From CALDSL01 sp039810245 (lineage in GTDB: Bacteria > Chloroflexota > Anaerolineae > Anaerolineales > Anaerolineaceae), in the NCBI GenBank assembly GCA_039810245.1, contig JBDHWQ010000001.1, forward strand, positions 372,001 to 436,000: 64,000 nt of DNA. Reading direction: 5' to 3'. Shown in pieces: positions 1-9,465 of the stretch. The notes below the pieces were generated by a model. That model did no database searches. It was given only the letters and a program-made list of their open reading frames with translations, and was not told the DNA's origin. Positions within the stretch are counted from its first letter, which is position 1. Each line of letters begins with the position of its first letter. A program made the translations under genes and the position numbers.

Positions 1-1351
1 CCGGCCAGTCGGTCACCTGGACGATATTTTTGTCATCCACAGTGACGGCCAGCGCCTCGGGACGCAGGCGCGTACCCTGGCAGGTCTGGCACGGTCGGTC
101 AGACATATATTCGGAGATCTTATTGCGGATGTATTCCGAGTTGGTCTCGCGGTAGCGGCGCTGCAGGTTGGGGATCACGCCTTCAAACGCGGTCTGGAAG
201 GATGTCTGGCGATCATTGCGGGTGTTGACCTTTACGCTTACCTGTCTGCCGGCAGTGCCGTAGAGTACCAGGTCCAGTTTTTCCTTGCTCAGGCTCGAAA
301 CCGGTACATCCAGGTCGATGTGGTAGGTGCGCGCCACGGCCTCCACCATCTGCCAGTAATAGCCGCCCTGCTCGCGTGGTCCGTTCCATTCCAGGGCAAC
401 GATCGCGCCATCACGCAGCGAGCGCTCTTTGTCCGGGATGAGCATGTCGGGGTCAATTTCCAGGCGGCTGCCCAACCCCTGGCATTCCGGGCAAGCGCCA
501 TGGGGAGTGTTGAACGAGAACGTGCGCGGCTCAATCTCCGGCAGGCTGACGCCGTGTTCCGGGCAGGCCAGGTGTTCGGAGAAAAAGATATCCTGCGCGG
601 GTTCGGCCGAAAGGTTTTGCACCGTCAGGTAACCTTCGCCCAGTTTGAGCGCAGTCTCAACCGAATCGGTAAGGCGGGAGCGGGTAACCTGTTCCTCTTC
701 ACCGTTTTCCGGGTGGTGCAGCACCAGGCGGTCAACCACCGCCTCGATGGTGTGCGCCTTGTAACGGTCAAGCGAGATTTCATCATCCAGCGAGTACACT
801 TCGCCGTCCACGCGCACGCGCACAAAACCAGCCTTGCGCACTTCGTCGAACACGGCCTGGTAGGTGCCTTTGCGCCCGCGCACCACCGGCGAAAGAATCA
901 GCAGGCGACTGTCTTCGGGCAGGCGCTCGATAAACTCAACAATTTCCTGCGCCGACTGGCGCACGACCTCGCGCCCGCAAATGGGGCAGTGTGGAATCCC
1001 CACGCGTGCGAACAACAGGCGCATGTAATCGTACACTTCCGTGACGGTGCCCACCGTCGAACGCGGGTTATGCGACGTGGCTTTCTGGTCAATCGACACA
1101 GCCGGGGACAGGCCATCGATATAATCCACGTCGGGCTTGTCCATCTGCCCGAGGAACTGGCGCGCGTACGAGGACAGCGACTCGACGTAGCGCCGCTGGC
1201 CTTCGGCAAAGATCGTATCGAATGCCAGCGAGGACTTGCCCGAACCGGACAGCCCGGTGATGACGACAAACTGGTCGCGCGGAATTTCGACCGAGATATT
1301 TTTTAAGTTGTGCTCGCGGGCGCCAACCACGCGGATGACATTTTGCGTCAT
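1..1351 (-). CDS. uvrA: UvrA, excinuclease ABC ATPase subunit (N-terminal part)
   Basis: UvrA is the damage-recognition ATPase of nucleotide excision repair and acts with UvrB and UvrC. The leftward frame starts at ATG 1351 and runs off the window after 450 codons, so about half of a usual 940-residue protein is visible. It begins MTQNVIRVVGAREHNLKN, followed by the Walker A GLSGSGKSSLAFDT, the signature-region start YVESLSSYARQFLGQM, and CPICG as the first half of zinc finger 1. Later it has CPEHG, FSFNTPHGACPECQGLG and the start of the insertion-domain region, ending near CQGTRLRPEALAV. AAGGAAGG lies just upstream of the start. The frame is intact throughout the visible part. Identification is near certain. 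Confidence 0.97.
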   Translation of the reverse strand, partial: MTQNVIRVVGAREHNLKNISVEIPRDQFVVITGLSGSGKSSLAFDTIFAEGQRRYVESLSSYARQFLGQMDKPDVDYIDGLSPAVSIDQKATSHNPRSTVGTVTEVYDYMRLLFARVGIPHCPICGREVVRQSAQEIVEFIERLPEDSRLLILSPVVRGRKGTYQAVFDEVRKAGFVRVRVDGEVYSLDDEISLDRYKAHTIEAVVDRLVLHHPENGEEEQVTRSRLTDSVETALKLGEGYLTVQNLSAEPAQDIFFSEHLACPEHGVSLPEIEPRTFSFNTPHGACPECQGLGSRLEIDPDMLIPDKERSLRDGAIVALEWNGPREQGGYYWQMVEAVARTYHIDLDVPVSSLSKEKLDLVLYGTAGRQVSVKVNTRNDRQTSFQTAFEGVIPNLQRRYRETNSEYIRNKISEYMSDRPCQTCQGTRLRPEALAVTVDDKNIVQVTDWP

Positions 1352-1410
1352 GATTTTGCCTTCCTTCGCCCACCAGGGCCTCATACGCCAGTCTATAAGG
1401 GCAAACGGGT

Positions 1411-1419
1411 ATTATACCA
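1411..1419 (-). promoter_or_regulatory. Extended -10 promoter for uvrA
   Basis: The minus strand reads TGGTATAAT, a full extended -10 element, 60 bases upstream of the uvrA start. No good -35 is seen, as expected for the extended -10 class. No LexA-type operator is recognised near it. Confidence 0.5.
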
Positions 1420-1494
1420 GAAAAGCGCAAGTTTGATTATTTGTTCTATCCATTTTGCGCAATTTTTCGCTCTCCGCAGCTTTACGCGCGGGTA

Positions 1495-1500
1495 TATAAT
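1495..1500 (+). promoter_or_regulatory. TATAAT -10 box upstream of the Atg22-like transporter
   Basis: A perfect TATAAT lies 48 bases before the ATG at 1549. The -35 region is weak: only TTTCGC at 1466 with an overlong spacer. Candidate promoter only. Confidence 0.4.
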
Positions 1501-1548
1501 ACGCTCATTCGCAGGTATTCCATCCTTCACTTTATAAGGCAGGGCATC

Positions 1549-2847
1549 ATGGCTGATGAAGCACAGCATAAGCGCGCGATCCGATCTTGGGTAATGTATG
1601 ACTGGGCCAATTCGGCCTTCGCCACCACGGTTATGGCAGCGGTGCTGCCAATTTATTATGCCAATGTGGCGGGCGCAAATCTACCCGGCAATACTGCCAC
1701 CGTCTATTGGGCCTACACCAGCTCGATCTCTCTGCTGGTGGCCGCCATCCTTGGCCCGATCCTGGGCGCTATTGCCGATTTCAGCGGGATGAAGAAGCGC
1801 TTCCTGACCATCTTCATGTTCATCGGCGTGGCAGGCACGGCGTTGCTGTACTTTGTGCGCACCGGCGACTGGCTGATGGCTTCTATCTTCTTCGTAATCG
1901 GTGAGCTGGGCTTTGCCGGCTCTCTGGTGTTCTACGACTCGCTGCTGCCGCACGTGGCGCGGCCGGATGAGATCGACCAGGTTTCCACACGCGGCTACGC
2001 CATTGGCTACCTGGGCGGCGGGCTGCTGCTGGCCATCAACCTGGCCATGATCATGCTCGCCCCGGAAAGCATGACCGGGCTGATGACGCGCCTGTCGTTC
2101 CTCAGCGTGGCATTGTGGTGGTTTGTGTTCAGCATCCCGGTCATCCGCAATGTGCCCGAACCCGCGCGGCGCGTCAAGCAGAACGAAGTTGGCGGCAATC
2201 CGGTGCTGGTCAGCTTCCGGCGACTGGGCGCCACCTTCCGCGATATCCGCCGTTACCGCCAGTTGTTCATCTTCCTGGTAGCCTTCTGGTTCTATAATGA
2301 CGGCATCGGCACCATCATCAAAATGGCCACCATCTACGGCAATGAGATTGGCATCGGGCAAACCACACTGATTGGCACGCTGCTGATGGTGCAGTTTGTG
2401 GGCGTACCCTTTGCCTTCTTCTTTGGCTGGCTGGCAAAACGCATCGGCACCAAGACGTCCATCTACATCAGCCTGCTGGTCTACACTGCCATCGCCGTGA
2501 TGGGCTACTTCCTCAGCCAGGAATGGCAGTTCTGGGCGCTGGGCATCGCCGTGGCTACGGTGCAGGGCGGCAGCCAGGCGCTCAGCCGCTCGCTGTTTGG
2601 CCGCCTGGCCCCGCGCAGTAAGTCGGCGGAGTTCTTCGGCTTCTTCTCGGTATCCGAAAAATTCGCCGGGATCGTGGGGCCGTTTGTCTTCGGCCTGGTG
2701 GGGCAGATCATGGGCAACAGCCGCCTGGCAATCGTCTCGCTGGTGATCTTCTTCATCATCGGCGCGTTTCTGCTGACGCGGGTGAACGTAGAAGAAGGTA
2801 TTCGCGTGGCGCAGGCGGAAGAAGCCGCGGCGACGTACGCCGCATAG
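1549..2847 (+). CDS. MFS transporter, UMF1/Atg22-like
   Basis: A predicted 432-residue inner-membrane carrier with about 12 hydrophobic segments. The N-terminal WVMYDWANSAFATTVMA is the hallmark of the UMF1/Atg22-like branch of the major facilitator superfamily (fungal Atg22 is a vacuolar amino-acid effluxer). The cytoplasmic loop after TM2 reads GAIADFSGMKKRFL, the usual MFS loop motif. The start at 1549 is chosen because the family begins about ten residues before the WxMYDWANSA motif and AAGGCAGGG precedes it. The longer frame from 1441 would put the TATAAT box inside the gene. It is divergent from uvrA and monocistronic. The substrate in bacteria is unknown. Confidence 0.85.
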   Translation: MADEAQHKRAIRSWVMYDWANSAFATTVMAAVLPIYYANVAGANLPGNTATVYWAYTSSISLLVAAILGPILGAIADFSGMKKRFLTIFMFIGVAGTALLYFVRTGDWLMASIFFVIGELGFAGSLVFYDSLLPHVARPDEIDQVSTRGYAIGYLGGGLLLAINLAMIMLAPESMTGLMTRLSFLSVALWWFVFSIPVIRNVPEPARRVKQNEVGGNPVLVSFRRLGATFRDIRRYRQLFIFLVAFWFYNDGIGTIIKMATIYGNEIGIGQTTLIGTLLMVQFVGVPFAFFFGWLAKRIGTKTSIYISLLVYTAIAVMGYFLSQEWQFWALGIAVATVQGGSQALSRSLFGRLAPRSKSAEFFGFFSVSEKFAGIVGPFVFGLVGQIMGNSRLAIVSLVIFFIIGAFLLTRVNVEEGIRVAQAEEAAATYAA

Positions 2848-2853
2848 CGCGCA

Positions 2854-3534
2854 TCAGGCCGTCAGGAGACAGCTCTGTTCCAACCGGGCCTGCGGGGCAA
2901 AGAGGCGCACGTTTTGCTCAATCTGGCGCAGTTGTTCCTGCAGCGCGCCGGTTGTTACGCCGTGCGGGGCGTAGGCCACGTACAGCACATGGCTGGTTTC
3001 GGCAGTGATGGGAGATCGGTTGTCCTGACCATACAGGATGGAGCAGCAAACGCCGTGCCGGTCGCGCATCACCATGTCGCCCGGCAGGATTGTGCGATTG
3101 ACGCCGTTCATCAGCGTCATGGCGTCAACGGCGCGGGAGACATCGATGCATACAGGTTCGTCCAGCTGTGCTGCGTCGTGCCCGGCGGTGAGCACCAGCG
3201 TATCAACTTCGGCAAGAAAATTCGCATCCACCAGCGGCGAGACGTCTGGCAGGGATTTACCCTTTTGGGCGATTGACTCGACCTGCAGCAGCACGTGGTA
3301 AGTTTTATCGAAGCGGCGATAATACTGCGCATACGCCGCCATTACGGGTAAAGCCAGGAAATCCGCGCGCTGGAAAGCGCCATAGTCCTGCCGGATGCGC
3401 GCTTCCACCGCGCGTTTGCGCCGGTTCAGCTCCGGGCTGGGCAGGCGGTTTTCGACGACGGATAACTCCAGCAGGCCGATGGCGGCCCCCGGGTGCGCTG
3501 CGCCCCATTCGACTGTAGAAGTGATATTGATCAT
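2854..3534 (-). CDS. Solo B3/B4 domain protein (PheRS-beta-like)
   Basis: A 226-residue protein resembling the free-standing B3/4 domain of phenylalanyl-tRNA synthetase beta chain. Core motifs are LPVMAAYAQYYRRF, KGKSLPDVSPLVDANFLAEV, LTAGHDA and a following ILPGDMVMRD stretch that form the putative tRNA/amino-acid binding fold. In PheRS this domain edits mischarged Tyr-tRNA(Phe); whether solo copies edit is not established. It ends seven bases from the convergent transporter and is the last gene of the leftward run that starts with methylmalonyl-CoA mutase. Start ATG 3534 has no strong ribosome binding site, so translation may be coupled to the preceding gene. Confidence 0.75.
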   Translation of the reverse strand: MINITSTVEWGAAHPGAAIGLLELSVVENRLPSPELNRRKRAVEARIRQDYGAFQRADFLALPVMAAYAQYYRRFDKTYHVLLQVESIAQKGKSLPDVSPLVDANFLAEVDTLVLTAGHDAAQLDEPVCIDVSRAVDAMTLMNGVNRTILPGDMVMRDRHGVCCSILYGQDNRSPITAETSHVLYVAYAPHGVTTGALQEQLRQIEQNVRLFAPQARLEQSCLLTA

Positions 3535-3567
3535 CGCGCAACCAGCCTTTGAATATGGGACTACGGC

Positions 3568-4449
3568 TTATCGCCCGCCGTCCGCGCCAGGCGGCTCGAG
3601 CTGGATATAGCGGCTGGCTTTCTGGCCCAGCAGCCCCACCACCAGGTGGTACAGGGCGAACAGCTCCAGCGCGAAAGGCAGGTAGCCGGTGTAGCCCAAT
3701 ATTGGCATCTCGAACACTCTGGCAAAATCCACAAACGGCACGTGGTAAATCCATTTGGGATAGGAGAAGAAGTTCCACATCTCCCAGAAGAAGGCTGTCA
3801 GCAGCACGCCGGCCCACAGGCTGACCATCGGCCGCCAGTCGCCGCGCTGCGAGGTATCCGACAGCGAACGGTGGCCCAGCCAGGCATTGACTGGCTCGAT
3901 GATAAACAGCACCGCCAGCCATACGAAGGGGAAGAAGTATCGCGGCCACAGCAGCAGCAGGGCCAGCATAGCCCACCCGGCCAGGAAAAAGCCCCACGTT
4001 GTGCGCCGGTCCGGCCGGATGGCCGGCCCACGCCCCAGGCGGCGCACCCAGGCTGCCCCGCTGAACCACTCGGCCGCGCCGAACACCGCCGGCATAACGG
4101 TAGAGAAGTTGATCGAGGCCAGCAGGAAGTAATCCAGCCGGCTAAAATCTTCGACGCCCAGGTATTGCCAGTTCTGCGAGCGCAGGTTAAGCGCTTCGAA
4201 TAGCCACCATGCCGGCGCAGACACCAGGAACAGTCCGGCGTATTTCTTCGGGCTGCGCGCCAGCAGCGACGTGCCGTTGCGGCGCAGCGCCAGCGCGTCC
4301 ATCACCAGCGCAAAGCCCAGCCACATGGGAAAGAAGGCCCACACCGTGCGCAGGCCGCCAACCAGCCAGTTGACCGCCCAAAACCCGAGCGCCAGCGCCA
4401 GGCCGACCCAGAAATGCAGGGCAAAAGGTTGTTTTTTCAAGGATGCCAT
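3568..4449 (-). CDS. Hypothetical polytopic membrane protein
   Basis: A hydrophobic protein of about 293 residues with eight or so predicted membrane segments, rich in Trp and Phe. Examples are LHFWVGLALALGFWAVNWLV near the N-terminus, and WWLFEALNLRSQNWQYLG and FFWEMWNFFSYPKWIYHVPF later. The repeated W-x-x-E-x-x-N pattern (WWLFEALN, FFWEMWN) suggests an internally duplicated fold. I do not recognise a characterised family. Three in-frame ATGs exist: 4509 and 4476 overlap the upstream gene, and 4449 does not. I chose 4449 because the hydrophobic region begins directly after it; 4476 with translational coupling is equally possible. Confidence 0.6.
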   Translation of the reverse strand: MASLKKQPFALHFWVGLALALGFWAVNWLVGGLRTVWAFFPMWLGFALVMDALALRRNGTSLLARSPKKYAGLFLVSAPAWWLFEALNLRSQNWQYLGVEDFSRLDYFLLASINFSTVMPAVFGAAEWFSGAAWVRRLGRGPAIRPDRRTTWGFFLAGWAMLALLLLWPRYFFPFVWLAVLFIIEPVNAWLGHRSLSDTSQRGDWRPMVSLWAGVLLTAFFWEMWNFFSYPKWIYHVPFVDFARVFEMPILGYTGYLPFALELFALYHLVVGLLGQKASRYIQLEPPGADGGR

Positions 4450-4465
4450 CCCACGTGCGGCCGGC

Positions 4466-4882
4466 TTACTCGCCATCGGCCGTGGGTTCCGGTTTAACGT
4501 CGATTGCATCCACGCGATAGGTGCGGATGCGCGCCAGGTGCAGCGTTACCCCACCGGCGATAGCCACCACCAGCATCCGCGCCCACCAGGCTTGCAGCAA
4601 GAATGTGGCGCTGAATAGGATGGTAATCCACAGCAGCGCCAGGGTAATCACTTTATCGCGCAGCGTCATGCCACGGCCTTCACGGTAATTGCGGATATAC
4701 GCCCCAAACCAGCGGTTATGCAGCAGCCAGTCCAGCGCGCGCTGCGAGCCGCGCGCGTAGAAAAACACCGCCAGCAGCAGGAACGGCGTGGTGGGCAGCA
4801 CCGGAACCAGCATACCCACCAGGCCGAACAGCACACACGCGCTTCCCAGCAGGACAAATACGGTTTTTCGTATTCTGCTCAC
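4466..4882 (-). CDS. DUF454 (YbaN-like) inner membrane protein
   Basis: A 138-residue small membrane protein of the DUF454/YbaN family, function unknown. The diagnostic block is the first hairpin of membrane segments with GMLVPVLPTTPFLLLAVFFYARGS, then a cytoplasmic RYREG-like basic stretch and two more segments. It starts with GTG at 4882; AAGGAAAG lies rather far upstream (about 14 bases). It sits 73 bases downstream of the methylmalonyl-CoA epimerase gene, probably in the same transcript, and its stop overlaps or abuts the next membrane-protein gene. Confidence 0.8.
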   Translation of the reverse strand: MSRIRKTVFVLLGSACVLFGLVGMLVPVLPTTPFLLLAVFFYARGSQRALDWLLHNRWFGAYIRNYREGRGMTLRDKVITLALLWITILFSATFLLQAWWARMLVVAIAGGVTLHLARIRTYRVDAIDVKPEPTADGE

Positions 4883-4955
4883 GAAATAAATCGCTTTCCT
4901 TCGAAATAACGAACCAGTAAGTTGATTCCCGCCAGTCCTGGCGACCGTACAATCC

Positions 4956-5363
4956 CTAGCCGGTCACCTCGTACAGCTCCACCAGCACGCCGCCGGTGCT
5001 TTTGGGATGCACAAAGGCCATCTTGCGCCCGGGCAGCACCTGAGCGGTTTCGTTAATCAGCCGCACGCCCTTTTCTTTCAACTGCGCCAGCATGCCTTCG
5101 ATGTCGTCCACTTCGAAGCACAGGTGGTGCATCCCGCCGCCGCGCTCGGCCAGGAATTTGGCAACGCCCGAGTCGTCGCTGGTAGGTTTCACCAGCTCGA
5201 CTTCGCTCTCGCCAATCGGAAAGAACGCCACCGCCGATTTCTGGCTGGGCACGTCCTCAATGTGGTTCAGGTCGAGCCCCAGGGCTTCCTGCCAGAAGGT
5301 GAGCGAGTTTTCCAGGTCGGGGACGACCACCGCGACGTGATTGATTTTGGTGACTTTTGCCAT
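4956..5363 (-). CDS. mce: Methylmalonyl-CoA epimerase
   Basis: The enzyme interconverts (2S)- and (2R)-methylmalonyl-CoA, linking propionyl-CoA carboxylase to the B12 mutase. The 135-residue VOC-fold protein has both beta-alpha-beta-beta-beta modules: INHVAVVVPDLENSLTFW at residues 7-24 and GGGMHHLCFEVDDIEGM at 75-91. Metal ligands expected from the family are visible as H9, H80 and E129. GAGGAAAACATA precedes the ATG. It lies 21 bases downstream of the mutase large subunit in the same direction, which confirms the pathway assignment. Confidence 0.93.
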   Translation of the reverse strand: MAKVTKINHVAVVVPDLENSLTFWQEALGLDLNHIEDVPSQKSAVAFFPIGESEVELVKPTSDDSGVAKFLAERGGGMHHLCFEVDDIEGMLAQLKEKGVRLINETAQVLPGRKMAFVHPKSTGGVLVELYEVTG

Positions 5364-5384
5364 TATGTTTTCCTCGATTCCAGA

Positions 5385-7034
<1,650 letters not shown>

Positions 7035-7117
7035 TGTTACCCCTGTCGATTATTGGATAGATGCACAGTACTACCAGTATAAACCAGCCGGCAAGCGAAA
7101 ACAGAGTGTACATTCTA

Positions 7118-7126
7118 TGCTAAAAT
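7118..7126 (+). promoter_or_regulatory. Extended -10 element upstream of the antiporter
   Basis: TGCTAAAAT fits an extended -10 box 34 bases before ATG 7161. No clear -35 is seen. The 126-base divergent spacer also carries a TATACT-like box on the opposite strand for the mutase gene. Confidence 0.35.
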
Positions 7127-7160
7127 TCTGACAAAACTCCTTCTTTTTTTGAAAGGTAGC

Positions 7161-8363
7161 ATGAGCCCCTTTTTACAACTCGTGTTCGGCCTCGCAATTA
7201 TATTGATTTCCGCCAAGCTGGGCGGGTATCTCAGCACCCGCATCGGCCAGCCGTCGGTTCTAGGCGAGCTGCTGGTGGGCCTTGCGCTGGGCCCGTCGCT
7301 GATCGACTTGGTGCACCTGCCGTTTATCACCGATTCGCACCTGGAAGAGACCATCAAACACCTGGGCGAATTGGGCGTGCTGCTGCTGATGTTTCTGGCC
7401 GGGCTGGAGCTGCACATCTCTGACCTGCGGCGCAATACGCGCGTCTCCGCGTATGGCGGCATCCTCGGCGTTCTGGTCCCGGTAGTGCTGGGGCTGATCA
7501 TCGGTGAAGTGAACGGCATGGATTTTAACCATGCCGCGTTCCTGGGCCTGACTCTGGGTGCCACCAGCGTGAGCATCTCGGCGCAAACGTTGATGGAGCT
7601 GGGCGTGCTGCGCAGCCGGGTTGGCCTGGGGCTGCTGGGCGCGGCGGTATTCGACGACGTGATGGTAATCCTGCTGCTGTCCATTTTTCTGGCGCTGGTC
7701 GGCGGGGCAGGCGGTGGGCTGGTGCAGGTGCTGCTGGTGTTTGTGCGCATGCTGGCCTTCCTGGCGCTTTCCGCCGCGTTTGGTTTATGGGTGCTGCCGC
7801 GCGTGGTGAAAGGCTTCTCACGGTTATCCATTTCACAGGGCCCGCTGACCCTGGCAATCGTGATCGTTCTGGTTTATGGCTTGGCGGCGGAACTGCTGGG
7901 GAATATGGCGGCCATTACGGGCACGTTTATGGCCGGGTTGTTCTTCGGCCGCCTGAACGAAAAAGAAGACTTTGAAGGTGGCGTGCATGCGCTGGCCTAC
8001 AGCTTTTTTGTGCCGATCTTTTTCGTCAGCATCGGGCTGTCGGTGAATCTGCGAGAGATCAACCTCTCGACCCTGGGCCTGATCGTCGAGATTATCCTGG
8101 TAGCGGTGATCGGCAAGATCGCTGGGTCTGGCCTGGGCGCGCGGCTGGCAAACTTTTCCTGGCTGGAATCGCTGCAGCTCGGCGCAGGCATGGTCTCGCG
8201 CGGCGAAGTGGGCTTGATCGTGGCGCAGGTGGGCATGGTGAATAACCTGCTCAGCCCGGAACTGTTTTCCGTCATCGTCGCGATGGTGCTGGTCACTACC
8301 TTAATTACCCCACCCCTGCTGCGGGCGCTGTTTGCCCGTGGCGCCAAGGCGCCGGCAGCCTGA
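7161..8363 (+). CDS. CPA2-family cation:proton antiporter (KefB/NapA-like)
   Basis: A 400-residue inner-membrane Na+ or K+/H+ antiporter of the monovalent cation:proton antiporter-2 family. It shows about 12-13 hydrophobic segments starting LQLVFGLAIILISAKLGGYL, followed by the family block IGQPSVLGELLVGLALGPS, then HLGELGVLLLMFLAGLELH and LGATSVSISAQTLMELG (half-helix region). FFVPIFFVSIGLSVNL lies in the second repeat. There is no C-terminal RCK/TrkA-N domain, unlike KefB, so nucleotide gating must come from elsewhere. ATG 7161 is chosen over the in-frame TTG 7149 because GAAAGG sits four bases upstream of it. A PII-like gene follows at 16 bases. Confidence 0.9.
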   Translation: MSPFLQLVFGLAIILISAKLGGYLSTRIGQPSVLGELLVGLALGPSLIDLVHLPFITDSHLEETIKHLGELGVLLLMFLAGLELHISDLRRNTRVSAYGGILGVLVPVVLGLIIGEVNGMDFNHAAFLGLTLGATSVSISAQTLMELGVLRSRVGLGLLGAAVFDDVMVILLLSIFLALVGGAGGGLVQVLLVFVRMLAFLALSAAFGLWVLPRVVKGFSRLSISQGPLTLAIVIVLVYGLAAELLGNMAAITGTFMAGLFFGRLNEKEDFEGGVHALAYSFFVPIFFVSIGLSVNLREINLSTLGLIVEIILVAVIGKIAGSGLGARLANFSWLESLQLGAGMVSRGEVGLIVAQVGMVNNLLSPELFSVIVAMVLVTTLITPPLLRALFARGAKAPAA

Positions 8364-8379
8364 CCGGCGAGGAGACTTT

Positions 8380-8730
8380 ATGTATCTGATTTTGCTCGTC
8401 CTGCAAGATATCTCAAAGCTGGAAGCGGTACTTGCCGCCTGGGAGAAGGCCGGGGTGAAAGGCATCACCATCCTGCGCAGCCTGGGGCTGGCACACGCGC
8501 GCAGGCATGGCCTGCGCGAAGACATCCCGCTCATCCCCAGCCTGGAAGACTTCATCAGCCGCGATGAAGACTTAAACCGCACGCTGTTCACGGTCACTGA
8601 TTCACAGGAATTGATCGATCGGGTGATCGCCGCAACAGAGGCGATCACCGGCAATCTCGATCTGCCCAACACCGGCATGCTGGTGGTGCTGCCAGTGACG
8701 CGCGCGCGCGGCTTAAACCGCAAAGATTGA
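8380..8730 (+). CDS. PII-like (GlnB-fold) small protein next to antiporter
   Basis: A 116-residue protein starting MYLILLVLQDISKLEAVL. The pattern beta strand, D-x-x-K-x-x-x-V/L-x-x-A-W, G-V-K-G-I-T-I-L-R-S-x-G, then a long loop (RHGLREDIPLIPSLEDF) and a second beta-alpha-beta with LIDRVIAATEAI resembles the PII/GlnB ferredoxin-like fold. The T-loop tyrosine of GlnB is absent. It lies 16 bases after the antiporter with GGAG before ATG 8380, so the two form an operon. By analogy with PII-like proteins that bind nucleotides and gate adjacent carriers, it may regulate the antiporter, which lacks an RCK domain. Fold assignment is from pattern only. Confidence 0.6.
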   Translation: MYLILLVLQDISKLEAVLAAWEKAGVKGITILRSLGLAHARRHGLREDIPLIPSLEDFISRDEDLNRTLFTVTDSQELIDRVIAATEAITGNLDLPNTGMLVVLPVTRARGLNRKD

Positions 8731-8755
8731 CGGATACTCCGCCGTCTGGTACAAT
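8727..8755 (+). promoter_or_regulatory. Sigma70-type promoter of rplI
   Basis: TTGACG at 8727-8732 and TACAAT at 8750-8755 are separated by 17 bases, and TGG before the -10 makes it extended as well. The -35 overlaps the stop codon of the PII-like gene. This is among the best promoters in the window. Confidence 0.75.
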
Positions 8756-8830
8756 CCACCCGCTCAAAGGCGTTGTACCCTTCGCCCGCGAGCGCAAACC
8801 TCACCAAAGCATGTTGAAAGGGCTTGACCA

Positions 8831-9370
8831 ATGAGAGTATTGCTCCTGAAAGACGTTTACAAACTGGGTCGCGCAGGTGACGTGAAACGCGTCGCCGATG
8901 GTTACGGGCGCAACTTCCTGCTGCCGCAGGGCCTGGCTGTGCTGGCGACCGCCGGCGCGCTGAAGAAAGTGGATGCCATCCGTTCCAGCGCAAACACCCG
9001 CCGCGCCGAGATGAACAAGGAACTCGGCGGTCTGTCGGAAAAGATCGCTAACCTCACGCTGTACTTCCCCAGCAAAGCGGGCGAAACCGGCAAGCTGTAT
9101 GGCTCCATCACCACCCAGATGATCGCCGATGCGCTGACCGCCAAGGTTGGCAGCACGGTGGACCGCCGCCAGGTGGAAGTTCAACCCATCCGCACGCTGG
9201 GCGAGCACAAAGGTAACGTGCGCCTGACGGTTGATCTGACCCCTGAATTCAAGATCGTTGTGCACCGCGAGGGTGAGAACCCCGCCGCGGCTGCCGCTGC
9301 TGCCGTTGAGCAGCCGGTGGTCGAAGAAGTGGAAGAAGAAGCTCCTGTCGTTGAAGAACAGGCTGAGTAA
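8831..9370 (+). CDS. rplI: 50S ribosomal protein L9
   Basis: L9 bridges the large-subunit base of the L1 stalk and influences frame maintenance. The N-terminal domain MRVLLLKDVYKLGRAGDVK, V-A-D-G-Y-G-R-N-F-L-L-P-Q-G-L-A is the RNA-binding L9 signature (residues 1-42). A connecting helix and the C-terminal domain (GKLYGSITTQMIADAL, then IRTLGEHKGNVRLTVDLTPEF) follow. At 179 residues it is about 30 longer than E. coli L9 because of an Ala- and Glu-rich tail from residue 155 to the end. It stands alone here with its own promoter and terminator, not beside rpsF/rpsR. Confidence 0.97.
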   Translation: MRVLLLKDVYKLGRAGDVKRVADGYGRNFLLPQGLAVLATAGALKKVDAIRSSANTRRAEMNKELGGLSEKIANLTLYFPSKAGETGKLYGSITTQMIADALTAKVGSTVDRRQVEVQPIRTLGEHKGNVRLTVDLTPEFKIVVHREGENPAAAAAAAVEQPVVEEVEEEAPVVEEQAE

Positions 9371-9406
9371 ATCCACCCTGACCCGCAGCAAAGATTAGGA
9401 TCCCCC

Positions 9407-9450
9407 ACCGGCCTGAAGGAGCAGTCAGATCCTTTCAGGCCGGTTTTCAT
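9407..9450 (+). terminator. Rho-independent terminator after rplI
   Basis: ACCGGCCTGAAGGA pairs with TCCTTTCAGGCCGGT (one bulged base) around a loop of about 9 bases, followed by TTTTCAT. Confidence 0.8.
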
Positions 9451-9465
9451 ATATCTCAGGGCAGC

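Noticed and set aside
320..1306. Long plus-strand open frame (328 codons)
   Set aside because: It lies opposite uvrA, whose minus-strand frame has full motifs; the plus frame has no recognisable domain and is a GC-driven shadow.
1441..1548. N-terminal extension of the Atg22-like transporter
   Set aside because: It would contain the TATAAT box, and the family starts near MADEAQ.
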